This document shows, piece by piece, positions 34,801 through 45,300 of a DNA stretch of 64,000 bases. This stretch comes from Lysobacter firmicutimachus. GTDB taxonomy: Bacteria; Pseudomonadota; Gammaproteobacteria; Xanthomonadales; Xanthomonadaceae. A program made the position numbers and the translations under genes. The stretch is taken from NCBI RefSeq assembly GCF_037027445.1, contig NZ_JBANDL010000002.1, forward strand, positions 868,001 to 932,000, read 5' to 3'. The stretch's first letter is position 1. Each line of letters starts with the position of its first letter. Below the pieces are notes generated by a model. It searched no databases. It had not been told where the DNA came from and saw only the letters and a list, made by a program, of their open reading frames with translations.

Positions 34801-37800
34801 CCGGCGTCTACACCCTGACCGAAGCCAGCGTGGCCGGTTACACCGCCGGCGCGTGGAGCTGCACCGCGGGCACCCTGTCGGGCAACAGCCTGACCCTGGC
34901 CAACGGCGAAAGCGCGACCTGCACGATCGTCAACGACGATCAGGCGGCGACGCTGACCCTGGTCAAGACGGTGACCAACGACAACGGCGGCACGGCGACG
35001 ATCAGCGACTTCCCGCTGACCGCGACCGGCCCGACCACGATCACCGGCGTCAGCGGCACCGCGGCGGTGACCAATGCGCCGGTCAGCGCCGGCGTGTACA
35101 CCCTGACCGAAGCCAGCGTGGCCGGTTACACCGCCGGTAGCTGGAGCTGCACCGCGGGCACCCTGTCGGGCAACAGCCTGACCCTGGCCAACGGCGAAAG
35201 CGCGACCTGCACGATCGTCAACGACGACCAGGCGGCGACGCTGACCCTGGTCAAGACGGTGACCAACGACAACGGCGGCACCGCCACGATCAACGACTTC
35301 CCGCTGACCGCGACCGGTCCGACCACGATCACCGGCGTCAGCGGTACCGCGACGGTGACCAATGCGCCGGTCAGCGCCGGCGTGTACACCCTGACCGAAG
35401 CCAGCGTGGCCGGTTACACCGCCGGTAGCTGGAGCTGCACGGCGGGCACCCTGTCGGGCAACAGCCTGACCCTGGCCAACGGCGAAAGCGCGACCTGCAC
35501 GATCGTCAACGACGACCAGGCGGCGACGCTGACCCTGGTCAAGACGGTGACCAACGACAACGGCGGCACCGCCACGATCAACGACTTCCCGCTGACCGCG
35601 ACCGGTCCGACCACGATCACCGGCGTCAGCGGTACCGCGACGGTGACCAATGCGCCGGTCAGCGCCGGCGTCTACACCCTGACCGAAGCCAGCGTGGCCG
35701 GTTACACCGCCGGTAGCTGGAGCTGCACCGCGGGCACCCTGTCGGGCAACAGCCTGACCCTGGCCAACGGCGAAAGCGCGACCTGCACGATCGTCAACGA
35801 CGACCAGGCGGCGACGCTGACCCTGGTCAAGACGGTGACCAACGACAACGGCGGCACCGCCACGATCAACGACTTCCCGCTGACCGCGACCGGTCCGACC
35901 ACGATCACCGGCGTCAGCGGTACCGCGACGGTGACCAATGCGCCGGTCAGCGCCGGCGTCTACACCCTGACCGAAGCCAGCGTGGCCGGTTACACCGCCG
36001 GCGCGTGGAGCTGCACCGCGGGCACCCTGTCGGGCAACAGCCTGACCCTGGCCAACGGCGAAAGCGCGACCTGCACGATCGTCAACGACGACCAGGCGGC
36101 GACGCTGACCCTGGTCAAGACGGTGACCAACGACAACGGCGGCACGGCGACGATCAGCGACTTCCCGCTGACCGCGACCGGTCCGACCACGATCACCGGC
36201 GTCAGCGGTACCGCGACGGTGACCAATGCGCCGGTCAGCGCCGGCGTCTACACCCTGACCGAAGCCAGCGTGGCCGGTTACACCGCCGGTAGCTGGAGCT
36301 GCACCGCGGGCACCCTGTCGGGCAACAGCCTGACCCTGGCCAACGGCGAAAGCGCGACCTGCACGATCGTCAACGACGACCAGGCGGCGACGCTGACCCT
36401 GGTCAAGACGGTGACCAACGACAACGGCGGCACGGCGACGATCAACGACTTCCCGCTGACCGCGACCGGTCCGACCACGATCACCGGCGTCAGCGGTACC
36501 GCGACGGTGACCAATGCGCCGGTCAGCGCCGGCGTCTACACCCTGACCGAAGCCAGCGTGGCCGGTTACACCGCCGGCGCGTGGAGCTGCACCGCGGGCA
36601 CCCTGTCGGGCAACAGCCTGACCCTGGCCAACGGCGAAAGCGCGACCTGCACGATCGTCAACGACGACCAGGCGGCGACGCTGACCCTGGTCAAGACGGT
36701 GACCAACGACAACGGCGGCACGGCGACGATCAACGACTTCCCGCTGACCGCGACCGGCCCGACCACGATCACCGGCGTCAGCGGTACCGCGACGGTGACC
36801 AATGCGCCGGTCAGCGCCGGCGTGTACACCCTGACCGAAGCCAGCGTGGCCGGTTACACCGCCGGTAGCTGGAGCTGCACCGCGGGCACCCTGTCGGGCA
36901 ACAGCCTGACCCTGGCCAACGGCGAAAGCGCGACCTGCACGATCGTCAACGACGACCAGGCGGCGACGCTGACCCTGGTCAAGACGGTGACCAACGACAA
37001 CGGCGGCACGGCGACGATCAGCGACTTCCCGCTGACCGCGACCGGTCCGACCACGATCACCGGCGTCAGCGGTACCGCGACGGTGACCAATGCGCCGGTC
37101 AGCGCCGGCGTCTACACCCTGACCGAAGCCAGCGTGGCCGGTTACACCGCCGGTAGCTGGAGCTGCACCGCGGGCACCCTGTCGGGCAACAGCCTGACCC
37201 TGGCCAACGGCGAAAGCGCGACCTGCACGATCGTCAACGACGACCAGGCGGCGACGCTGACCCTGGTCAAGACGGTGACCAACGACAACGGCGGCACGGC
37301 GACGATCAACGACTTCCCGCTGACCGCGACCGGTCCGACCACGATCACCGGCGTCAGCGGTACCGCGACGGTGACCAATGCGCCGGTCAGCGCCGGCGTC
37401 TACACCCTGACCGAAGCCAGCGTGGCCGGTTACACCGCCGGTAGCTGGAGCTGCACCGCGGGCACCCTGTCGGGCAACAGCCTGACCCTGGCCAACGGCG
37501 AAAGCGCGACCTGCACGATCGTCAACGACGACCAGGCGGCGACGCTGACCCTGGTCAAGACGGTGACCAACGACAACGGCGGCACGGCGACGATCAGCGA
37601 CTTCCCGCTGACCGCGACCGGCCCGACCACGATCACCGGCGTCAGCGGCACCGCGGCGGTGACCAATGCGCCGGTCAGCGCCGGCGTGTACACCCTGACC
37701 GAAGCCAGCGTGGCCGGTTACACCGCCGGTAGCTGGAGCTGCACCGCGGGCACCCTGTCGGGCAACAGCCTGACCCTGGCCAACGGCGAAAGCGCGACCT

Positions 37801-40800
37801 GCACGATCGTCAACGACGACCAGGCGGCGACGCTGACCCTGGTCAAGACGGTGACCAACGACAACGGCGGCACGGCGACGATCAGCGACTTCCCGCTGAC
37901 CGCGACCGGCCCGACCACGATCACCGGCGTCAGCGGCACCGCGGCGGTGACCAATGCGCCGGTCAGCGCCGGCGTGTACACCCTGACCGAAGCCAGCGTG
38001 GCCGGTTACACCGCCGGTAGCTGGAGCTGCACCGCGGGCACCTTGTCGGGCAACAGCCTGACCCTGGCCAACGGCGAAAGCGCGACCTGCACGATCGTCA
38101 ACGACGACCAGGCGGCGACGCTGACCCTGGTCAAGGTGGTATCCGGCGGTTCGGCAACGGCGACTGATTGGACACTCAGCGCGACTGGGCCGACCACCAT
38201 CAGTGGTGCCGGTGGAGCGACGGGTGCTGTCGATGCTGGTACTTACGTGCTGGCTGAAGCAGGCGGTCCCGCCAACGTCACCTACACGGCTGGCACCTGG
38301 AGCTGCACTGGAGGAACGCTTTCGGGTAACGATCTGACGTTGGCTATCGGCGAGACGGCAACCTGTTCGATCACCAATACCTATGTTCCGCCGGCGGTGA
38401 CGGTGAACAAGACGTCGACCCCGGCCGGTCCGGTCGCGGTGGGCGACACGATCACCTACACCCTGACCACGGTGGTGTCGAACTCGCAGACCACCGGTGT
38501 GACCACGCTGACCGATACGCTGGGCACGGGCCTGACGTTCGGTGCGGTGACCAACGCCGGCATCTACACCTGCAGCAGCAGCGGTGCGAACAACGTGACC
38601 TGCACCCTGCCGGCCAACACGGCGCCGGGCAGCTATGCGGTGAGCTACACCGCGACGGTGAACGCGTCTGCGACGGGCAGCGTGGGCAACACGGTGGTGC
38701 CGACCGGCCCCGATAACCCGGGTTGCGGCACCTGCACGACCAACACCCCGGTGACCCCGTCGGCGGTGACGGTGAACAAGACGTCGACCCCAGCCGGTCC
38801 GGTCGCGGTGGGCGACACGATCACCTACACCCTGACCACGGTGGTGTCGAACTCGCAGACCACCGGTGTGACCACGCTGACCGATACGCTGGGCACGGGC
38901 CTGACGTTCGGTGCGGTGACCAACGCCGGCATCTACACCTGCAGCAGCAGCGGTGCGAACAACGTGACCTGCATCCTGCCGGCCAACACGGCGCCGGGCA
39001 GCTATGCGGTGAGCTACACCGCGACGGTGAACGCGTCTGCGACGGGCAGCGTGGGCAACACGGTGGTGCCGACCGGCCCCGATAACCCGGGTTGCGGCAC
39101 CTGCACGACCAACACCCCGGTGACCCCGTCGGCGGTGACGGTGAACAAGACGTCGACCCCGGCCGGTCCGGTCGCGGTGGGCGACACGATCACCTACACC
39201 CTGACCACGGTGGTGTCGAACTCGCAGACCACCGGTGTGACCACGCTGACCGATACGCTGGGCACGGGCCTGACGTTCGGTGCGGTGACCAACGCCGGCA
39301 TCTACACCTGCAGCAGCAGCGGTGCGAACAACGTGACCTGCACCCTGCCGGCCAACACGGCGCCGGGCAGCTATGCGGTGAGCTACACCGCGACGGTGAA
39401 CGCGTCTGCGACGGGCAGCGTGGGCAACACGGTGGTGCCGACCGGCCCCGATAACCCGGGTTGCGGCACCTGCACGACCAACACCCCGGTGGCCGCGCCT
39501 GCGGTGAGTTACACCAAGACCGCAAGCACGGCTGGCCCGGTGGTGGTGGGCGACACTATCACCTACACGCTGACGGCGGTGGTGACCAACTCGCAGCTGA
39601 CCACGGACCTGGTGCTGACCGACACGCTGGGCACGGGCCTGACGTTCGGTGCGGTGACCAGTGCAGGCTCGTACAGCTGCAACGGCGCCAATCCGCTGGT
39701 GTGCACGCTGCCGACGGGCACGTTGCCGGGCACTTACGCGGTGTCTTACACCGCGTCGGTGAATGCTCAGGCGACCGGTTCGGTGAACAATGCCGTGACT
39801 GCCAACCAGGGCACCTGCACCACCACCCCGTGCGGCACCGAGACCCCGGTGGCCACGCCTGCGGTGACCTACGAGAAGACCGTCAGCACCGCCGGTCCGG
39901 TCGTGGTGGGCGATACGCTGACCTACACCCTGACGGTCACGATCAGCAACGCGCAGACCACCGACGTGACCACCCTGACCGACACCATGGGTTCGGGTCT
40001 GGACTTCGTCGCGGTGACCAATGCCGGTCCGTTCACTTGCAACGCGGCCAATCCGCTGGTTTGCACGCTGCCGTCCGGTACGGTGCCGGGCAGCTACGCC
40101 ATGAGCTACACCGCGCGGGTCAATGGCCAGGCGGGCGGTACGGTCAACAATGCAGTGGTCGGTACCGGTACCGATGCACCGAGCTGCTCGACGGTCGGTT
40201 GCGCCACGGTGACCGAAGTCGCGCCGCCGGTGGTGACCTACAACAAGACTGCGAGCACCCAGGGCCCGGTGGCGGAAGGCGACACGATCACCTACACGCT
40301 GACCACCACCGTGGGCAATGCGCCGACGCGCAATGCTCTGACCCTGACCGACACGCTGGGCTCGGGCCTGGACTTCGTCGCGGTGACCGGCGGCAACGGC
40401 TACACCTGCAATGCGGCCAACCCACTGGTGTGCACGCTGCCGGCCGGTACGGTCCCGGGCAACTACACGGTGACCTACACCGCGCGGGTCAACGCGCAGG
40501 CGTCGGAGACGGTCGACAACACCGTCGTCGGCACCGGCACGGACAACCCGACCTGTCAGGGCAGCTGCACCACCAGCACCACGGTGGCGCCGCCGCCGAC
40601 CCTGCGGGTGATCAAGCAGGCCTCGCCGCGCGACGTGAAGATCGGCGACCTGGTCCGCTACACGGTCACGGTCGAGAACACCGGCACCGTCGATGCGACC
40701 GATGCGACCCTGGTCGATACGCCGCCGGCCGGCTTCAGCTTCGTCGACGGCTCGCTGAGCGTGGCCGATCGCGACGGCGCGGGCCGCCTGGTCGGTACCT

Positions 40801-42323
40801 ATCCGATCCAGGTCGACCAGGTCGACATCGCCGCCGGTGAGCGGGCGACGTTCACCTACCTGCTGCGGGTCGGCGCCGGCGTGCGTCCGGGCATCCACAC
40901 CAACCATGCGCTGATGCGCGACAACGGCAAGGTGGTCTCGAACGTGGCTACCGCCGAAGTCCAGCTGATCGCCGATCCGCTGCTCGACGAGTCGCTGATC
41001 CTGGGCACGGTGTTCGACGACCGCGACGGCGACGGCTGGCAGGACAGCGCGGCCATGGACGGGATCAAGGTCCAGGGCGGCTTCGCGCCGGAGGCTTACG
41101 TGCCGAACTCGACCACGGTTGATCGCGGCGCCGGTCCGACGCCGGAACCGGATGCGAGCTCGCCGATGCTGCACGGCATCGCCCTGGGCAGCATCGCCGG
41201 CCGGCAGTCCGACGCCGATCCGGTCTCGGCCCACACCGTGGTGATCCGTCAGCGCCTGAACGCGTTGAGCTTCAACGACGAGTTCACGCTGACCACCCAG
41301 CAGGGCGTGACCGTGCGCATGGACGCGGCCGGCGCCACCCGGATCGAGCGCAGCGGCGATGCGGCCAAGAACCTCACGGCTGCGGCGCCGACGGTGGAAC
41401 GTCGGGTCAGCCAGGGCGAGGGCGGCTACGTGGTCGACTACGTCGTCAGCAACACCGGCGTGGACGAACGCGGCATCCCGGGCGTGCGCATCGCTTCGGT
41501 GGAAGGCCTGCTGATGGAGACCGACCAGTTCGGCCGTTACCACCTGGAGGGCGTCGATGTCGGCACCCTGGAGCGCGGCCGCAACTTCATCCTCAAGGTC
41601 GATCCCGCGACCCTGCCGCCGGGCAGCGTGTTCACCACCGACAACCCGCTGGTGCGTCGCGTCACCCCGGGCCTGCCGGTCCGCTTCGACTGGGGCGTCA
41701 AGCTGCCGGCCGGGCTGATCGAAGGCGGCCAGGAGCAGGTCGAGATGGAACTGGGCGAAGTCTTCTTCGCCCCGGGCAGCGCCGAAGTGCGGGCGCAGTA
41801 CCTGCCGGCGGTGGAGAAGATGGCCGAGCAGGTCAAGCGTCACCGCGGCGGCGAGGTGGTGATCGTGGCCAACGGCGATACGCAGTCGCTGGCCTTCGAT
41901 CGCGCCAGCGCGGTCAAGGATGCGCTGATCAAGCAGTTGCCGGCCGATGCGGCGCAGGCGCTGAAGGTCAGCGTGCGCGGCGACGCCGACGATCCGGGTT
42001 CGTTGATCGTCGGCCTGGGCGAGGGCGGCGCGCTGCTCGGCACGGTGTTGTTCGACACCGACAAGTCGACCATCAAGCCGCAGTTCGAGCCGTTGCTGGA
42101 CAAGGTCGCCAAGGCCCTGGACAGCATGAAGGGCGGCGTCATCGCCATCGTCGGCCACACCGACGTGCGTGCGTCCTACGAGTACAACACCGCGCTCGGC
42201 ATGCGGCGCGCCAAGGCGGTCTACGAGGCATTGGCTCAGCGGCTCAGCCCCGAGGTTCGCGCCAAGGTGCGGGTCGAGTCCAGTAACGATCCGACAGCCC
42301 CTGTCGGCGTGAAGCGGAACTGA
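31839..42323 (+). CDS. giant repeat surface protein with C-terminal OmpA-like domains
   Basis: About 3494 residues from GTG 31839, chosen for the GGGAG site 8 bases upstream and because it gives a clean signal peptide (cleavage near residue 36). Layout: one divergent prealbumin-like unit (about 74-171); twenty almost identical 96-residue units (172-2091); one divergent unit (to about 2185); three near-identical 123-residue DUF11 units (about 2187-2555); four divergent DUF11 units (to about 3040); a linker with an S-D-rich D-D-R-D-G-D-G-W segment; and two OmpA-like stretches (about 3300-3370 and 3385-3480), the second with F-D-T-D-K-S-T-I-K-P and I-V-G-H-T-D-V-R. The OmpA end probably binds peptidoglycan while the repeats reach outward. 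It is a probable adhesin or cell-surface filament; first gene of a three-gene operon. Confidence 0.9.
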   Translation: MIAKFQALATAVSRRLIMPAAVVATLLFSSGPVAAQTASNTATVQPPSGVTDPTCNVANPPCNSAIDSDSILPTLTLVKTVTNDNGGTAVATAWTLQAAGPTNISGATGATAVTNAPVQPGAYTLSETGGPSGYTAGTYSCVVNGGAPVSSNSLTLAFGDVATCTINNDDQAATLTLVKTVTNDNGGTATINDFPLTATGPTTITGVSGTATVTNAPVSAGVYTLTEASVAGYTAGSWSCTAGTLSGNSLTLANGESATCTIVNDDQAATLTLVKTVTNDNGGTATINDFPLTATGPTTITGVSGTATVTNAPVSAGVYTLTEASVAGYTAGAWSCTAGTLSGNSLTLANGESATCTIVNDDQAATLTLVKTVTNDNGGTATINDFPLTATGPTTITGVSGTATVTNAPVSAGVYTLTEASVAGYTAGSWSCTAGTLSGNSLTLANGESATCTIVNDDQAATLTLVKTVTNDNGGTATISDFPLTATGPTTITGVSGTATVTNAPVSAGVYTLTEASVAGYTAGSWSCTAGTLSGNSLTLANGESATCTIVNDDQAATLTLVKTVTNDNGGTATINDFPLTATGPTTITGVSGTATVTNAPVSAGVYTLTEASVAGYTAGAWSCTAGTLSGNSLTLANGESATCTIVNDDQAATLTLVKTVTNDNGGTATINDFPLTATGPTTITGVSGTATVTNAPVSAGVYTLTEASVAGYTAGSWSCTAGTLSGNSLTLANGESATCTIVNDDQAATLTLVKTVTNDNGGTATISDFPLTATGPTTITGVSGTAAVTNAPVSAGVYTLTEASVAGYTAGSWSCTAGTLSGNSLTLANGESATCTIVNDDQAATLTLVKTVTNDNGGTATISDFPLTATGPTTITGVSGTATVTNAPVSAGVYTLTEASVAGYTAGSWSCTAGTLSGNSLTLANGESATCTIVNDDQAATLTLVKTVTNDNGGTAMINDFPLTATGPTTITGVSGTATVTNAPVSAGVYTLTEASVAGYTAGAWSCTAGTLSGNSLTLANGESATCTIVNDDQAATLTLVKTVTNDNGGTATISDFPLTATGPTTITGVSGTAAVTNAPVSAGVYTLTEASVAGYTAGSWSCTAGTLSGNSLTLANGESATCTIVNDDQAATLTLVKTVTNDNGGTATINDFPLTATGPTTITGVSGTATVTNAPVSAGVYTLTEASVAGYTAGSWSCTAGTLSGNSLTLANGESATCTIVNDDQAATLTLVKTVTNDNGGTATINDFPLTATGPTTITGVSGTATVTNAPVSAGVYTLTEASVAGYTAGSWSCTAGTLSGNSLTLANGESATCTIVNDDQAATLTLVKTVTNDNGGTATINDFPLTATGPTTITGVSGTATVTNAPVSAGVYTLTEASVAGYTAGAWSCTAGTLSGNSLTLANGESATCTIVNDDQAATLTLVKTVTNDNGGTATISDFPLTATGPTTITGVSGTATVTNAPVSAGVYTLTEASVAGYTAGSWSCTAGTLSGNSLTLANGESATCTIVNDDQAATLTLVKTVTNDNGGTATINDFPLTATGPTTITGVSGTATVTNAPVSAGVYTLTEASVAGYTAGAWSCTAGTLSGNSLTLANGESATCTIVNDDQAATLTLVKTVTNDNGGTATINDFPLTATGPTTITGVSGTATVTNAPVSAGVYTLTEASVAGYTAGSWSCTAGTLSGNSLTLANGESATCTIVNDDQAATLTLVKTVTNDNGGTATISDFPLTATGPTTITGVSGTATVTNAPVSAGVYTLTEASVAGYTAGSWSCTAGTLSGNSLTLANGESATCTIVNDDQAATLTLVKTVTNDNGGTATINDFPLTATGPTTITGVSGTATVTNAPVSAGVYTLTEASVAGYTAGSWSCTAGTLSGNSLTLANGESATCTIVNDDQAATLTLVKTVTNDNGGTATISDFPLTATGPTTITGVSGTAAVTNAPVSAGVYTLTEASVAGYTAGSWSCTAGTLSGNSLTLANGESATCTIVNDDQAATLTLVKTVTNDNGGTATISDFPLTATGPTTITGVSGTAAVTNAPVSAGVYTLTEASVAGYTAGSWSCTAGTLSGNSLTLANGESATCTIVNDDQAATLTLVKVVSGGSATATDWTLSATGPTTISGAGGATGAVDAGTYVLAEAGGPANVTYTAGTWSCTGGTLSGNDLTLAIGETATCSITNTYVPPAVTVNKTSTPAGPVAVGDTITYTLTTVVSNSQTTGVTTLTDTLGTGLTFGAVTNAGIYTCSSSGANNVTCTLPANTAPGSYAVSYTATVNASATGSVGNTVVPTGPDNPGCGTCTTNTPVTPSAVTVNKTSTPAGPVAVGDTITYTLTTVVSNSQTTGVTTLTDTLGTGLTFGAVTNAGIYTCSSSGANNVTCILPANTAPGSYAVSYTATVNASATGSVGNTVVPTGPDNPGCGTCTTNTPVTPSAVTVNKTSTPAGPVAVGDTITYTLTTVVSNSQTTGVTTLTDTLGTGLTFGAVTNAGIYTCSSSGANNVTCTLPANTAPGSYAVSYTATVNASATGSVGNTVVPTGPDNPGCGTCTTNTPVAAPAVSYTKTASTAGPVVVGDTITYTLTAVVTNSQLTTDLVLTDTLGTGLTFGAVTSAGSYSCNGANPLVCTLPTGTLPGTYAVSYTASVNAQATGSVNNAVTANQGTCTTTPCGTETPVATPAVTYEKTVSTAGPVVVGDTLTYTLTVTISNAQTTDVTTLTDTMGSGLDFVAVTNAGPFTCNAANPLVCTLPSGTVPGSYAMSYTARVNGQAGGTVNNAVVGTGTDAPSCSTVGCATVTEVAPPVVTYNKTASTQGPVAEGDTITYTLTTTVGNAPTRNALTLTDTLGSGLDFVAVTGGNGYTCNAANPLVCTLPAGTVPGNYTVTYTARVNAQASETVDNTVVGTGTDNPTCQGSCTTSTTVAPPPTLRVIKQASPRDVKIGDLVRYTVTVENTGTVDATDATLVDTPPAGFSFVDGSLSVADRDGAGRLVGTYPIQVDQVDIAAGERATFTYLLRVGAGVRPGIHTNHALMRDNGKVVSNVATAEVQLIADPLLDESLILGTVFDDRDGDGWQDSAAMDGIKVQGGFAPEAYVPNSTTVDRGAGPTPEPDASSPMLHGIALGSIAGRQSDADPVSAHTVVIRQRLNALSFNDEFTLTTQQGVTVRMDAAGATRIERSGDAAKNLTAAAPTVERRVSQGEGGYVVDYVVSNTGVDERGIPGVRIASVEGLLMETDQFGRYHLEGVDVGTLERGRNFILKVDPATLPPGSVFTTDNPLVRRVTPGLPVRFDWGVKLPAGLIEGGQEQVEMELGEVFFAPGSAEVRAQYLPAVEKMAEQVKRHRGGEVVIVANGDTQSLAFDRASAVKDALIKQLPADAAQALKVSVRGDADDPGSLIVGLGEGGALLGTVLFDTDKSTIKPQFEPLLDKVAKALDSMKGGVIAIVGHTDVRASYEYNTALGMRRAKAVYEALAQRLSPEVRAKVRVESSNDPTAPVGVKRN
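32352..38111 (+). repeat. 20 tandem copies of a 288-bp coding repeat
   Basis: The period is exactly 288 bp (96 codons) for 5760 bp; for example GCGGCGACGCTGACC begins at 32352, 32640 and 38112. At protein level units differ at only three sites (I-N/S-D, A-T/A-V, G-S/A-W), plus one Thr-to-Met in unit 9. Each unit has two Cys (S-C-T and T-C-T) that may form a disulfide. Such near-identity indicates recent expansion or gene conversion, and copy number may vary between isolates. Confidence 0.97.
38398..39504 (+). repeat. three tandem copies of a 369-bp DUF11 repeat
   Basis: CGGTGAACAAG recurs at 38401, 38770 and 39139, an exact 369-bp (123-codon) period. The copies differ at very few bases (for instance one Thr-to-Ile change in the second). 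They are followed by more diverged DUF11 units, so this array expanded separately from the 288-bp array. Confidence 0.95.
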
Positions 42324-42334
42324 GGGGGCGGATC

Positions 42335-45300
42335 ATGAAGATGAAGATGAAACTGCTGGACTACACCCTGATCAGCCTGCTGGCGGGGGCGACCCCGCTC
42401 GCAGTCGCGCAGGAGTCCGGGCAAGCCGCCACTCAGGCCGAGCAAGGCGCCGCCGAAGCGGTGAAGTGCACCGAGGCGGCCTGCAGCGGCGAAGACGGCC
42501 TGCTGTTCAAGCTGCGCACGCGCAGCTACAGCAAGCCGGTGACCGAGGGCACCAACAAGCAGTCCTCGTCCGAGGCGCTGCAGCCGGACCGCCGGGTGTC
42601 GGTGGCGCTGGAGCAGCCGGGCAAGGCGGTGGCGATCGGCAAGTGGTCGGTCAGCCTGCCCAACGGCGGGGTGATCTGGGCGACCGAGGACCCCACCCTC
42701 GGCCGTCCGGAGATGAACGTCAGCGCGACCAGCCTGGTCTCGTTCGACGGCACCCGGATCCTCAAGCCGGTGCGCTTCTACGCCTACAACAACTACTCCT
42801 CGTTCATCCAGCGCGCGGAAGTGCTGATCTACCGCGCCACCGACACCGACCTGGTCGATCCGCTGGCCAAGGTCGAGCTGCCGGTCGCCGCGGTCAGCGA
42901 CGTGGAATGGGACGGTGCCCTGCCGGCCGGCTACGCCGCCCGCGCCGGCGACGAATTGCTGTACCTGGTGCGCGCCTACGGCGCCGACGGCAGCGTCGAC
43001 GAGACCTACCCGCAGCGCATGCAGCTGGTGCGCCCGGAAGAGGCCGAGCGCGGCCTGCAGACCTTGCGCAACGCGATGGAGCGCAAGGACGGCACCGCGC
43101 TGGGCATCGACGAGGCGCAGCGCCGCAGCCTGACCGAATCGACCTTCGGCAGCAGCACCCTGCGTCAGCAGAACATCGGCATCTACGGCTCGCGCATTCG
43201 CATCCAGGGCCGCAACATCCCCGAGAACTACGCGGTCACCATCAACGGCCGCAGCTTCCCGGTCGACCTGGAGCGCAAGCTGGTCGCCGAGTACCTGGAG
43301 CCGATCGGCCGCCACCGATACGACCTGAAGCTCAAGGGCGAGGGCGGCCAGATCGAGCACACGCTCGACATCGACGTCAGCGGCCGCTACATGTTCGCCG
43401 TCGCGATCGCCGACCTGACCGCGTCCAAGGGCAGCACCTCCGGCTCGGTCGAACCGCTGGCCGGCGACGAGCACTTCGACAAGGACCTGGTGGTCGACGG
43501 CCGCCTGGCGTTCTATCTGAAGGGCAAGATCAAGGGCAAGTACCTGGTCACCGCCCAGGCCGACACCCGCGAGCGCGAAGTCGAGCAGCTGTTCAACGGC
43601 TTCTGGAAGGCCGATCCGCAGAACATCTTCCGCCGCCTGGACCCGGACCTGTACTACCCGGTCTACGGCGACGATTCGACCACCTACCGCGACGTCGACA
43701 CCATGGGCCGGCTGTACGTCCGGGTCGACTGGGACAAGAGCCAGGCGTTGTGGGGCAACTACGACACCGGCATCACCGGCACCGAGTTCGGCCAGTACAG
43801 CCGCTCGCTGTACGGCGGCGCGCTGAACTGGCGCAGCCGCCGCAGCACCGCGCTCGGCGAGCCGGGCAGCGAGCTGCGCCTGTTCGGTTCCGAAGCGCAG
43901 ACCGCGCCCGGCCACAGCGAGTTCCTCGGCACCGGCGGCAGCCTGTACTACCTCAAGCACACCGACGTGCTGCCGGGGTCGGACAAGGTCGTGCTGGAAG
44001 TGCGCGACGCCACCACCGGCCGGGTCGAGAACCGCATCGACCTGGTCCGCGGCGCCGACTACGAGATCGACGAGATGCAGGGCCGCCTGCTGCTGACCCG
44101 TCCGCTGGCGCAGGTGACCCGCGAGAACATCCCGACCCTGACCCGCGACGCGCCGCTGGACGGCTTCAGCCAGGTGCTGCTGGTCGATTACGAATTCGTG
44201 CCCAACGGCTTCGACGCCGACTCGGTGACCGCCGGCTTCCGCGGCAAGCACTGGTTCGGCGACCACGTCGCGCTGGGCGGCACCTACATCGACGAGAACC
44301 GCGCCGGCGAGGACTACACCCTCAAGGGCGCCGACCTGACCCTGCAGGCCGGCCGCGGCACCTACCTCAAGCTCGAGCACAGCCAGACCGAAGCCACCAG
44401 CGCGCCGATCTTCTACTCCGACAACGGCGGCCTGAGCTTCAGCGAGATCAACTCCGGCCTGGGCGCCCGCGAGGGCAGCGCCAGCGCGGTGGAAGCGCGC
44501 GCCAACTTCAAGGAACTGGGCTGGACCCAGCTGGACTGGTCGGCCGGCGCCTGGTGGCGCCAGGTCGACGCCGGCTACTCGATCTCGCGCTACGACATCG
44601 GCCAGAAGGTCGAGGAACGCGGTTTCGAAGTGCTGGGCCAGTTCAGCCCGACCTTCAACATCTACGGCCGCTACAGCCGCGCGACCCGCGGCGAGGACGC
44701 GCTGACCCAGGCCCAGCTGACCGGCGAATGGCGCATCACCGACGCCACCACCTGGGCGGCGGAAATCCGCCGGGTCGAGGAAGACCGCAACGGCCTGGAC
44801 GCCGCCGGCGTGCTCGGCGCGTTGCAGTACAAGCACCGCTTCGGCAGCAGCTTCGACCTGTACGGCACCGCCCAGGTCACCCTGGACGACGACGGCGGCC
44901 GCTACCGCGACAACGACGCCTTCACCCTCGGCGGCAAGTACGTGTTCGGCAACCTGTCCAGCGTCGGCGCCGAACTGACCACCGGCGACCGCGGCGACGC
45001 GGCCCAGGTCAACGCCGAGTACCGCATCCAGCCCGACCACACCGTCTACGGCAGCTACACCTACTCGACCGACCGCACCGACTACGACCCGCTGTTCAAC
45101 AACCGCCTGAACTCCGGCTGGACCCTGGGCCAGCGCTGGCGCCTGTCGAACCAGGTCAACATGTTCAACGAAAGCCAGTTCCTGAAGGCGCCGAACGAGT
45201 CCGGCCTGGCGCATACCTTCGGCATGGATTTCTATCCCAGCCAGGGCTGGAACATCGGCTTCACCCTGCAGAGCGCGACCCTGGACAAGGCGATCGGCGA

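Noticed and set aside
31425..42158. Antisense open frame of 3577 codons opposite the giant adhesin
   Set aside because: It is stop-free only because the 288-bp unit, identical in each copy, has no stop in that frame. It lacks a ribosome site, and its protein is a repetitive Gly/Arg/Val string with no family pattern. The sense frame has signal peptide, domains and OmpA end.
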